Of a stretch of 64,000 nucleotides of DNA, positions 19,376 through 27,489 are shown in pieces. Origin of the DNA: Nocardioides sp. S-1144 (GTDB taxonomy: Bacteria; Actinomycetota; Actinomycetes; Propionibacteriales; Nocardioidaceae); contig NZ_CP040695.2 of NCBI RefSeq assembly GCF_005954645.2, forward strand, positions 3,720,001-3,784,000. Direction: 5' to 3'. The stretch's first letter is position 1. Every line of letters begins with the position of its first letter. The notes under the pieces were generated by a model. That model was not told the origin of the DNA. It worked only from the letters and a program-made list of their open reading frames with translations, and did not search any database. A program made the position numbers and the translations under genes.

Positions 19376-20329
19376 GTGACGACGGCCTTCATCACCGGCG
19401 TCGGTGGCCAGGACGGCGGCTACCTGGCCGAGCTGCTCCTCGCCCGTGGCGTCGAGGTGCACGCCCTGGTCCTCGCGGGCGAGCCGACGCCCGACGTCCC
19501 GGCCGGGGTGCGGACCCACGTCGGCGACGTCGCCGACGTCGACGGCACCCGCGCACTGCTGCTCGACCTCGCCCCGGACCGGGTCTTCAACCTCGCCGCG
19601 ATCAGCTCGGTCGCGCAGTCGTGGGCGGAGCCCGACCGCACCGCGCTGGTCAACGGCACCGCGGCGGTCGGGCTGCTCGAGTCGGCCCACCGGGTCGCGG
19701 AGCGCACCGGCCGCGACGTCCGGTTCGTACAGGCCTCGAGCGCGGAGGTCTTCGGGCAGCCGCCGTCCTCCCCGCAGGACGAGTCGACGCCGGTGCGGCC
19801 GATCAACCCCTATGGCGCCGCGAAGGCCTACGCCCACCTGATGGTCGCGGTGTACCGCGGCCGGGGGCTGCACGCCTCGAGCCTGGTGCTCTACAACCAC
19901 GAGTCGCCGCGCCGTCCGACCGGCTTCGTGACCCGCAAGATCACCCGGGCCGTCGCCGCCATCGCCGCCGGCGCCCCGGGCCCGCTCGTGCTCGGCAACC
20001 TCGACGCCCGCCGCGACTGGGGCTGGGCGCCCGACTACGTCGCCGCCCTCGCCGCCGCCGGCGACGCGCCCCACGGTGACGACTACGTCGTGGCCACCGG
20101 CGTCGCGCACTCGGTCCGCGACTTCGTCGCCGCTGCCTTCGCCCGCGCCGGCGTCACCGACTGGGAACGCCTCGTCGAGGTCGACCCCGCCCTCGTCCGC
20201 CCCGCCGACGCCACCGAGCTCGTCGGCGACGCGACCAAGGCCCGCACCGCCCTCGGCTGGACCCCCACCGTCGACTTCGCCGACCTCGTCGGTCGGATGG
20301 TCGACGCCGACCTCGCCCTGCTGGGCTGA
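19376..20329 (+). CDS. second Gmd-like NAD(P)-dependent sugar-nucleotide enzyme
   Basis: Extended SDR protein of 317 residues that is a paralog of the preceding Gmd. It keeps ITGVGGQDGGYLAELL, SSAEVFG, YGAAKAYAH and NHESPRRPTGFVTRK, and even the NLDARRDWGWAPDYV block. GTG at 19376 lies 4 bases after the gmd stop. Because it retains the dehydratase-type GQDG motif and not the GFVG of typical GDP-4-keto-6-deoxymannose reductases, I call it a Gmd paralog. It might still act as the following reductase, as a partner subunit, or on another sugar nucleotide. It ends at a pair of strong palindromes. Confidence 0.85.
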   Translation: MTTAFITGVGGQDGGYLAELLLARGVEVHALVLAGEPTPDVPAGVRTHVGDVADVDGTRALLLDLAPDRVFNLAAISSVAQSWAEPDRTALVNGTAAVGLLESAHRVAERTGRDVRFVQASSAEVFGQPPSSPQDESTPVRPINPYGAAKAYAHLMVAVYRGRGLHASSLVLYNHESPRRPTGFVTRKITRAVAAIAAGAPGPLVLGNLDARRDWGWAPDYVAALAAAGDAPHGDDYVVATGVAHSVRDFVAAAFARAGVTDWERLVEVDPALVRPADATELVGDATKARTALGWTPTVDFADLVGRMVDADLALLG

Positions 20330-20341
20330 CCGGGGCGGGAT

Positions 20342-20401
20342 TTCCCCGGTCGACCGGGGAAGTCTGAACTTGGGGGCCGGGATCCCGGCCCCCAAGTTCA
20401 G
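20342..20401. terminator. two adjacent perfect palindromes (double hairpin)
   Basis: A 20-bp perfect palindrome at 20342-20361 (half TTCCCCGGTC) is followed after 2 bases by a 38-bp perfect palindrome at 20364-20401 (half CTGAACTTGGGGGCCGGGA). Together they lie 12 bases after the second gmd-like stop, where a terminator is expected. Perfect symmetry over 38 bp without a loop is more than a terminator needs, so a repeated palindromic element is possible. Confidence 0.7.
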
Positions 20402-20474
20402 GTTTCGGCCCCCCGGTGCGGGCTCCGGACCGACCGGCGGCGATCACCGTGCTGGTCGGCCGGGTCCGCCCTGC

Positions 20475-20480
20475 CAGGAT
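20475..20480 (+). promoter_or_regulatory. -10-like hexamer CAGGAT, leaderless start
   Basis: CAGGAT ends 6 bases before the GTG at 20487. Confidence 0.5.
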
Positions 20481-20486
20481 GTCGGC

Positions 20487-21830
20487 GTGCGTCGTGCCGT
20501 GGCTCCCCTGCTCGCCGTGACCGTGGCCCTGGTGCTGGCGGACTCGGCCATCGTCACGCTCGCCCTGCCCGACATCCTCGCCGAGCTGGACGCGACGGTC
20601 GGTCAGGTCGCGTGGGTGCTGATCTCGTTCAACCTGGTGCTCGGGCTCGGCGTCGTGCCGACGGCGAGGGCCCTGGCGCGGGCCCAGCCCCGGCTCTACG
20701 GCGCGGTCGGGATCGCGGTCTTCGCCGGGGCGTCGGCGTGGTGCGCCGTGGCCGACTCGATCGAGGTGCTGATCATCGCCCGGTGCGTGCAGGCGATCGG
20801 CGGCGCGCTGGCGCTGGTCGGGTGCCTGGAGCTGATGGTGGCGGAGTCCGGCGAGCGGCGCGGGGTCGCGGCCTGGGTGACCGCCGGGGTGGTCGGCACG
20901 GCCGCCGGGCCGTTCGCGGGCGGGCTGCTCACGCAGGCGATCTCGTGGCAGGCGATCTTCGTGGTGCAGGTGCCGTTCGCGGTGCTCGCGGTGCCGGCAG
21001 CCCTGGCGGTGCGCGCCGAGCCGAGCCACACACCCGACCGGCACCGCCCGGCACTCCGACCCAACCTGACGCTCGCCCTGCTGTCGGCGGCCCTGACCGC
21101 CGCGCTGTTCCTGCTGGTCCTGCTCCTCGTCGAGGGCTGGCGGCACTCCCCCGCCACCGCGGCGCTGACGGTGTCGGTCGTCCCGGTCGCGGCGCTGCTC
21201 GCGCGTCCGCTGGCCCGGCTCACCCGTCCCTCGCCCGAGGTCGAGGTGGCGGTCGGGTCGTTCCTGGTCGCCGGCGGGCTGGTCGGACTGGCGATCCCGC
21301 CCTCGGCCCACCTCGCGTGGACCGTCGCCCCGCAGGCGCTCGTCGGCCTCGGGCTGGGCCTGACCGTCGACCGGCTCACCGCACAGGCGATGGAGATGCG
21401 CCTGCCGCGGGCCCGGCACGCCGCGTGGACGATCGGCGCGCGCCACCTCGGCGTCGTCGTCGGGCTGGCGATCCTGACGCCGGTCTTCACCGCCGACCTG
21501 CAGGACGCCCAGGTGCCCGCGCAGGAGGCGATCGTCGCGCTGGTGATCGACGCGCCGCTGCCGGCGCAGGACAAGATCGAGCTCGCGAAGGCCCTCGGTG
21601 AGGCGCTGGAGGGTGAGCGGGGGCAGGTCCCCGACCTGAGCGGCGCCTTCGCGTCGCTGGACGTCGCCCCCGAGGACCGACCCGCCAAGGCCGACCTCGA
21701 GCGGGCGCTCGACGTCCAGCTCGAGAGCGCCGCGACCTCCGCGTTCCGCGACTCCTTCCTCATCGGCGCCGGCCTCGCGCTCGCCGCCCTGCTCACCGCG
21801 GCCGTGCCGCGCCGGCGGAGGACGGCGTGA
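20487..21830 (+). CDS. MFS transporter (DHA2-like) with C-terminal soluble insert
   Basis: Membrane protein of 447 residues. The first half is a clear MFS exporter: VTLALPDILAELDATVGQVAWVL is the DHA2-type first helix region and GVVGTAAGPFAGGLL resembles motif C. Between the last two helices is a hydrophilic, acidic stretch of roughly 80 residues (about 345-425; PAQEAIVALVIDAPLPAQDKIEL onward) of the kind seen in some EmrB-like exporters. The substrate is unknown. GTG at 20487 has a hexamer 6 bases upstream. Its stop overlaps the start of an exported protein of unknown function (GTGA), so the two probably work together. Confidence 0.85.
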   Translation: MRRAVAPLLAVTVALVLADSAIVTLALPDILAELDATVGQVAWVLISFNLVLGLGVVPTARALARAQPRLYGAVGIAVFAGASAWCAVADSIEVLIIARCVQAIGGALALVGCLELMVAESGERRGVAAWVTAGVVGTAAGPFAGGLLTQAISWQAIFVVQVPFAVLAVPAALAVRAEPSHTPDRHRPALRPNLTLALLSAALTAALFLLVLLLVEGWRHSPATAALTVSVVPVAALLARPLARLTRPSPEVEVAVGSFLVAGGLVGLAIPPSAHLAWTVAPQALVGLGLGLTVDRLTAQAMEMRLPRARHAAWTIGARHLGVVVGLAILTPVFTADLQDAQVPAQEAIVALVIDAPLPAQDKIELAKALGEALEGERGQVPDLSGAFASLDVAPEDRPAKADLERALDVQLESAATSAFRDSFLIGAGLALAALLTAAVPRRRRTA

Positions 21831-22438
21831 CCGGCCTCGCGCGCCGGGCCAGCATGCCCGCGGTCGCGCTCGTGCTGGTGGCCGGCGTGATCGGCACCCA
21901 GCTGGCCAACGGCGGCGGGACCTTCGAGCCCCTGCGGACCGCAGACCCCTGCGTGGCCCGCGACGTCACGGCGCAGTCCGACGGGATCGAGGGACTCACG
22001 GAGCGACTGGTGCTGCTCGGGATCGACGGGGCCGCCTGCCGGCTCGGCGTCAGCCGCGAGGCGCTCACCCTCGACCTGGGCCAGGGCGGCGACCCCACCG
22101 ACGCCCAGGTCGACGCGCTCCGTGCCGGTCTGGAGGCCGCCGTCGCCCGGATGGAGGACGACGGCACGCTGCCGCCGGCCTCCGAGCTGGTCGACGAGGC
22201 GCTGGACTCCGCCGACCTCAACGGGTTCCTCGAGGCCGCCATCCGGGCCCTGCCGGACTCGATCATCGACGGCGCCCTGAAGACCGACGACGTGCTGGTC
22301 CGCGCCATCGGCGACCTCGACCTGCGCGAGCTGCTGGGCAACCTCGACAGCCAGGACGCTCTCAACGACCAGCTCCAGCCGGCCATCGTCGACGCCGTCA
22401 AGGACTCCCTCGCCGACCGGCTGCGCGACCTGATCTGA
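21827..22438 (+). CDS. exported protein of unknown function, coupled to MFS
   Basis: Protein of 203 residues that I do not recognise. A single N-terminal hydrophobic segment (about 10-28) marks it as exported or membrane-anchored. Two cysteines (DPCVARD and AACRLG) could form a disulfide. The remainder is acidic and largely helical, with Leu/Ile/Asp-rich heptad-like stretches from about 110 to the end. Its C-terminal half resembles in composition the soluble insert of the MFS protein encoded just before it (ALGEALEG, IDAPLPAQDK), hinting at shared interaction surfaces; that is inference. GTG at 21827 overlaps the MFS stop by 4 bases. Confidence 0.7.
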   Translation: MTGLARRASMPAVALVLVAGVIGTQLANGGGTFEPLRTADPCVARDVTAQSDGIEGLTERLVLLGIDGAACRLGVSREALTLDLGQGGDPTDAQVDALRAGLEAAVARMEDDGTLPPASELVDEALDSADLNGFLEAAIRALPDSIIDGALKTDDVLVRAIGDLDLRELLGNLDSQDALNDQLQPAIVDAVKDSLADRLRDLI

Positions 22439-22522
22439 CCCGTCCCCCGTCCCCCGTCCCCGCACCCGCACCCGCACCCGGGCACGGATGCGGAGCCACG
22501 GCCGGGCGCACCGGGAAAAGCG

Positions 22523-22571
22523 GAACCGCCGGCGACCACCCGTGGTGCACGGGGGTGGTCGCCGGCGGTTC
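22523..22571 (-). terminator. long-stem terminator after the giant secreted gene
   Basis: A 19-bp stem (22523-22541 with 22553-22571) with an 11-base loop lies 16 bases past the minus-strand stop at 22587. AAAA at 22516-22519 gives a short U-run in that transcript. It also serves the plus-strand gene ending at 22438. Short CCCGCA/GTCCCC tandem repeats fill 22441-22480. Confidence 0.8.
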
Positions 22572-22586
22572 GGTGCTGCCGTCAGG

Positions 22587-25500
22587 TCACCTGGTCAGGC
22601 GCAGCCAGATCTTCTGGGTGCGACCGTCGGGGAACTGGACGACCATGCTGGCGCGGACCGACTTGGACTTGGCCAGGGTGGTGCGCGCCCGCTGGTTGAG
22701 CTTGACGCTGACCTTCTTCGTCGCACCGGCCTTGATGGTGAACGAACCCTTGCCCAGGACCTTGCCGTTGGCCAGCTTCAGCGTGGCCTTGGCCGCGCAG
22801 TTGGCGTCGACACAGCGGAGCGAGATCGTCGCCTGGCGCCGTGCCTTGTTGGCGTCGATGACCTTGCCCACCGCGACGACCTTCGGCTTCTTGACCGCCG
22901 GGGGCGGCGGCGTCGCTGCCTTCACCGTGAGCGAGGCCGTGGCCTCGCTCGGCTCGTGCGCGACGTCGCCGGCGTAGGTCGCCGTGAGGGCGACCGTGCC
23001 CGCCGTGGTGAACGGGCCGACCGTGACGGTCGCCTTGCCGTCGACCAGCGCAATCGGCGCCATCGCCTTGCCGGCGACCGAGACGACCACGTCACCGGTG
23101 GGCGTCTCCTGGGCGGCGGAGTCGACGGTGACCTCAACCTGGGCCTTCTGGCCGATCGCGACCTCGGACGGCGTGGGAGTCACCGTCGTCGTCGAGGCGA
23201 CGTTCTCCGGGTCGGCCAGCTCCTTGATCTGGACGTTCCGGTAGAACACGTTCTCGCCGCCGCCGTGGTTCTGCAGACCGATGAAGGACGGCAGACCCAT
23301 CCGAGCCGGGTCGGTGCTGGTGAAGTCGTTGACCAGCGCGTCGTTGAGATAGATCCGGATGCGCTTGCCCTCGACCCTGATCTCGTAGTGGTTCCACTCC
23401 GGGACCGGGTTGAGCGCGGCGTCGCGGGCGGCGAGATCGGCGGACTGGAAGTTGTAGACCGCTCCCGTCGTGCTGTCCGCGTCGTCCGAGGCGTCGATCT
23501 GGATCTCGTAGCCCTTGTCGACCGCGACCCACGGGTCACCGGCCGGGTTGGGGGCGTCACCGTCGTAGCGGGGGGTGGTCTCCGGGTTCGGGAACCCGAC
23601 GAACACACCGCCGTTGACGTCGTTGGGGAGCTTCCAGTCCAGCTGCAGCGAGTAGTCGCCCTCGAGCGGCTCGGTGTGCCAGAGCAGACCGAGGCCACCG
23701 TTGGTCTTCAGCGTGCAGTCGGCCTCCCGGGTGAACAGGCCGGGGCCGGCCATGTGCCAGTCCGCCATGCTCTCCGCGGTGCCGTCGAACAGCATCCGGT
23801 AGCCGGGGTCGGCCTCGGTGCCCGTGCAGGTGTCGGGCGTGACGACCGGGTCGCCGGTGACGCGGAACCAGTCGAAGACGCCGACCTGGTTGCCGTTCCC
23901 GGTGCCGTTGTAGGCGGCGAGGCCGATCTTGGGCTCGACCAGCCCGGTGCTCGGGTAGCCCGAGCCCATCGACGTCCAGGTCGCGCCGTTGTCGACCGAC
24001 CAGCGGCCCTGGATCGCGGTGCCGGTCGAGACCATCTGCAGCTGCAGGTCGTCCGGGGCGGCACCGTCGGGCAGGTCGGCGTTGGTGTAGACCATGTCGC
24101 CGTTGATCCGGCGGCCCAGCTCAAGCACCCAGTCGCCGTCCGGCTTCTCCATCGCGACGAACTTGGCGTAGTTCGTGGCGCTGGTCCAGGCCACGAGACC
24201 ACCCTGGAGGTAGTCGTCGGCGCCGGTCATCGAGAACTGCGTGGTGGCGGCCCACGGACCCTCGGCGGGAGCCGGCTGCAGGATCATGTTCTTGGCGTCG
24301 ACCGCTCCACCGGAGAGGTCACCGCCCTGGGCGTTGATCCGCAGCTGGCCGTCGGCGACGGCGACGCCGGTCGCCGTCTTGTTGAGGATCGTGCTCCAGC
24401 GGCAGGTGTCGAGCGTGGTGCCGTCGAACTCGTCGTCAGCACCGGGCACCTGACCCGGGGCGCACGCCTCGCGGGCGCCGAGGGCGAGGTAGTCGATGTT
24501 GACGTTGCCGTTGTCACCGGCGTCGCGCTGGATCTTGATGACGTTGGCGCCGGCGGCCAGCTCGAGCTGGTCGGTGATGGTGCCCCAGGTCTTCCAGGAG
24601 CCCGTCGGCGGCAGCGACAGCTTCTTGGCGAAGGTGTCGTTGACGTAGACCGACATCTGCTTGGTCTGGTCGGGCTGCGGGTTCGGACCGTTGGCGTAGC
24701 CGACGGTGACGTTGTGGAGCCCGGCAGCGGTGGCGGGGACGTTGAACGTCACCGCGGTGTTGTCGTTCTCGAAGCCGCCGACGTAACCGGTGCCGCTGAA
24801 GCCGGCGTGCTCGGTCTGGACGCGGTTGCCGGTGCCGGAGACGGTGCCGTCCTCGGCCTCGACCCGACCGCCGGTCGGGTCGATCACCTTGAGGTGGTCG
24901 AGGTTGACGTTGCCGTTGTCACCGGTCTCGTAGGCGATCTCGACGCGGGTGGTCCCGGCGGGCAGGTTCACCCGCACGGTGAACGTGCCCCAGGTCTTCC
25001 AGTCGCCGAACGGCGGCAGGGTGATCGTCTGCAGCACGCCGCCGACGTACAGGCTCATCTTCTTGGCCTGGTTCGGCTGCGGGTTCGGGCCGTTGGCGTA
25101 GCGCAGCTGCAGGTCGTAGGCGCCCGCCTTGGGCGCGACGACCTCGACCGTGGTGCCGGAGCCGATGGTCTGGATGCCGTCGACGAAGCCGGAGCCGGTG
25201 TAGCCGGCGTGCTCGGTCGAGATGCCGGCGGAGCCGGTGAGGGCGCCGTCCTCGAGCTCATAGATGCCGTCGGCCGGGGCCTCGGGCTCGGGAGCGACGT
25301 AGCCCGGGTAGCTGTTCAGCGTGTACCAGGCCTCGGTGCTCCACAGCTCCTCGCCCGACGCGGCGGCGAAGGGGCGCGGCGAGCGCAGGTGCACGACGCG
25401 GTCGGGCTTCATGCCGTCGACCATGACCGTGACGGTCTTGCCGTCGGCGCTGGCGGTCGCGCCGGAGACGGTGAGGGTCTCCTCGTCGAGCTTCGGGCCG

Positions 25501-27350
25501 CCGTACTGCGCGGTGGCCCGGTAGCGCCACTGGTCGACGACGTAGGCGGCGTCGAGGTTCGCGAGCGTCGCGGCGGAGAGGGGCTTGGTGTACTCGATCT
25601 CGAAGCCGCCCTCGATGACGTCCATCGACAGCATGTCGAAGGGGACGTCGTTGTTGAGGTCGAGCTTCTGGAGGCCGTAGCGCAGCTTGCCGTTCTGGCC
25701 CCAGTTGCCGCCGGCGCCCAGGCCGCCGACGATCAGCGAGCCGTCAGGACCGGCGAGGACGCGGCTGATGCCGGCCTCGAGACCCTGGGTCATGCGGAAC
25801 AGGGCACCCTGCTTGGCCCCGCCGACCTCCTCGAGGTCGGCGCGCTGCAGGCCGCCGTAGGTCACGTCGCCGATGAACATCTGGCCCGCGTACGGGCCCT
25901 CCTCGACGACGATCGGGGTGCTCGGGGAGTTGGCGATCTCGTTCTGCGGCATCCACAGGACCGGCTTGGTGACCGGCTGGTCGTCGAAGCGACCGGGCGT
26001 GCCGTCCTTCTCGGTGGTGAAGTGGTTGTAGAACTGGCCGGGCTTGATCTCGATGAGCTTGTTGGCCGGGAGCCACCCACCCTGGTTGTCGGTCACGAAG
26101 ATCTCGCCGTTGGCGCCCCAGCCCATGCCGTGGGGCGTGCGGAGGCCGCCGGCGACGTAGTCGATCTCACCGGTCTCCCGGTCGATCGTGATGTGCGTGC
26201 CGCGGTCCTGCGAGCCCTGGGGCACGGTGGTGGCGCCGCCGAGGTTGATCGACACCGAGAGGTTGACGTGGAACTCGTCCTTGGCCTCGTCGTAGAGCAT
26301 GCCGAAGCCGAACTCGTGGAAGTTGCCGTCGAAGGGGTACGCGGTGATGTCCTCGCGTCCCTCGAAGACGCCGTCGGCGTTGCCGTCGACGAGCTTGATG
26401 AGCCCGGTCTTCTCGGAGATGTAGATGTCGCCGTCCACGACCTTGATGCCCTGCGGCTCCTTGAGCTCGCCGGCGATCTTGGTGCGCGTCACGTCGGCGG
26501 GGCTGGCGGCGTCCTTGACGCCCTCCAGCCGGTAGAGCTCGCCGAGCTCGACGTTGCCCTGGTCGTTGCCGTTGCCGCCCCAGGTGAGCACGAGGAGGTC
26601 GTCGCCGTCCCACTCCAGGCCGGTGACCTGGGGCTCGAAGCCGTCCGGGCGGAGGTTCACCAGGTCGTAGGCGGGGTTGACGCCGTCGAGCATGAGGCCG
26701 TCGCCGGCGGAGTCGCTCTGGCCCTCGCACTGCTTGAAGCCGGGCGCGGTGACCCGCGTGACGCCGGCCTCGGTGCTCAGCACGGAGTTGGGGACGACGG
26801 TGAAGCCGGCGTCGCCGGGCTTCTTCCACTGCAGCGTCAGCTGCTCGCCGCCGCCGGCCTCGAAGAAGTCGATCCGCAGCTTCTTCACGCCGGTGGTCAG
26901 CGTGACGGTGCCGTCCTTCGGCGTGTTGCCGTGGAGGCCGTCGTTGTCGATGACGCTCGTGCCGTCGATGAACAGCTGCGAGCCGTCGTCGCTCAGCAGC
27001 CGGAAGGTGTACTGGCCGGCGGTGGTGATGTCGAGGTCGGCGAGCGCCTCGACGACGAAGTTGTCCGAGAGGCCGCCGAAGTCCTCGGGGGCGTCCCAGT
27101 CGATCGTGGGCTTGAGCAGGTCCACGTTCGGGGTCTGCGCCGCCTTGAGGGTGCAGAGCTCCGAGATGGGCGCGCCGAGCTGGTAGCCGCGCAGGGTGAC
27201 GCCCGGCTCGTTGCCGGCGGGGATCGCGGCCTGCGCGCTGGGCAGCGACGCGAGCAGACCCAGCGTCAGGGCGCCGGCGGCGAGGGTGGCGAGAGAACCG
27301 CGGCGAAGTGCGCGCGGGCGATTGTGTTGCAACAGACGGGTGCTTGACAC
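22587..27350 (-). CDS. giant secreted multidomain carbohydrate-active protein
   Basis: Exported protein of 1,587 residues. Rough domain order: signal peptide (1-43, ending AQA); PA14-like beta domain (about 75-180; TTAGQYTFRLLSDDGSQLFI); six-bladed propeller of the glucose/sorbosone dehydrogenase type (about 217-690; TPHGMGWGANGEIFVTDNQG); two CBM6/35-like modules (about 696-824 and 827-957), each closing with GDNGNVN; a concanavalin-like module (972-1165); a 3-keto-disaccharide hydrolase (DUF1080) domain (1184-1379; LFDGTAESMADWH, GYEIQID); a bacterial Ig-like repeat (1391-1475); and a basic C-terminal beta domain. This suggests binding and processing of a glycan outside the cell. GTG at 27350 follows GGGAGGT; an earlier start at 27395 is less likely. 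MMPL exporter gene is divergent. Confidence 0.88.
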   Translation of the reverse strand: MSSTRLLQHNRPRALRRGSLATLAAGALTLGLLASLPSAQAAIPAGNEPGVTLRGYQLGAPISELCTLKAAQTPNVDLLKPTIDWDAPEDFGGLSDNFVVEALADLDITTAGQYTFRLLSDDGSQLFIDGTSVIDNDGLHGNTPKDGTVTLTTGVKKLRIDFFEAGGGEQLTLQWKKPGDAGFTVVPNSVLSTEAGVTRVTAPGFKQCEGQSDSAGDGLMLDGVNPAYDLVNLRPDGFEPQVTGLEWDGDDLLVLTWGGNGNDQGNVELGELYRLEGVKDAASPADVTRTKIAGELKEPQGIKVVDGDIYISEKTGLIKLVDGNADGVFEGREDITAYPFDGNFHEFGFGMLYDEAKDEFHVNLSVSINLGGATTVPQGSQDRGTHITIDRETGEIDYVAGGLRTPHGMGWGANGEIFVTDNQGGWLPANKLIEIKPGQFYNHFTTEKDGTPGRFDDQPVTKPVLWMPQNEIANSPSTPIVVEEGPYAGQMFIGDVTYGGLQRADLEEVGGAKQGALFRMTQGLEAGISRVLAGPDGSLIVGGLGAGGNWGQNGKLRYGLQKLDLNNDVPFDMLSMDVIEGGFEIEYTKPLSAATLANLDAAYVVDQWRYRATAQYGGPKLDEETLTVSGATASADGKTVTVMVDGMKPDRVVHLRSPRPFAAASGEELWSTEAWYTLNSYPGYVAPEPEAPADGIYELEDGALTGSAGISTEHAGYTGSGFVDGIQTIGSGTTVEVVAPKAGAYDLQLRYANGPNPQPNQAKKMSLYVGGVLQTITLPPFGDWKTWGTFTVRVNLPAGTTRVEIAYETGDNGNVNLDHLKVIDPTGGRVEAEDGTVSGTGNRVQTEHAGFSGTGYVGGFENDNTAVTFNVPATAAGLHNVTVGYANGPNPQPDQTKQMSVYVNDTFAKKLSLPPTGSWKTWGTITDQLELAAGANVIKIQRDAGDNGNVNIDYLALGAREACAPGQVPGADDEFDGTTLDTCRWSTILNKTATGVAVADGQLRINAQGGDLSGGAVDAKNMILQPAPAEGPWAATTQFSMTGADDYLQGGLVAWTSATNYAKFVAMEKPDGDWVLELGRRINGDMVYTNADLPDGAAPDDLQLQMVSTGTAIQGRWSVDNGATWTSMGSGYPSTGLVEPKIGLAAYNGTGNGNQVGVFDWFRVTGDPVVTPDTCTGTEADPGYRMLFDGTAESMADWHMAGPGLFTREADCTLKTNGGLGLLWHTEPLEGDYSLQLDWKLPNDVNGGVFVGFPNPETTPRYDGDAPNPAGDPWVAVDKGYEIQIDASDDADSTTGAVYNFQSADLAARDAALNPVPEWNHYEIRVEGKRIRIYLNDALVNDFTSTDPARMGLPSFIGLQNHGGGENVFYRNVQIKELADPENVASTTTVTPTPSEVAIGQKAQVEVTVDSAAQETPTGDVVVSVAGKAMAPIALVDGKATVTVGPFTTAGTVALTATYAGDVAHEPSEATASLTVKAATPPPPAVKKPKVVAVGKVIDANKARRQATISLRCVDANCAAKATLKLANGKVLGKGSFTIKAGATKKVSVKLNQRARTTLAKSKSVRASMVVQFPDGRTQKIWLRLTR

Positions 27351-27476
27351 CGATGACCTCCCAGAAGTCCCGGGCTCGAGCGAGCCGGGATACACGTGAC
27401 GACGATCACTGTAGGGGACATTTGCCGACTCTCGGAAGACTTAGGACTGAGTTCTCTACAAAAGTCGGAAGCGGAC

Positions 27477-27482
27477 TACAGT
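27477..27482 (+). promoter_or_regulatory. -10-like hexamer TACAGT, leaderless start of MMPL gene
   Basis: TACAGT ends 7 bases before the GTG at 27490. The surrounding 27400-27480 stretch is unusually AT-rich for the window and lies between divergent genes, with CCGACT/AGTCGG half-sites about 40 bases apart, so shared control is possible. Confidence 0.5.
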
Positions 27483-27489
27483 CTCGCTC

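Noticed and set aside
22488..27347. Plus-strand open frame of 1,619 codons opposite the giant secreted gene
   Set aside because: Shadow caused by GC-skewed codon use; Val/Gly/Arg/Asp/Leu-rich with no recognisable motif, while the opposite strand has clear domains and a signal peptide.
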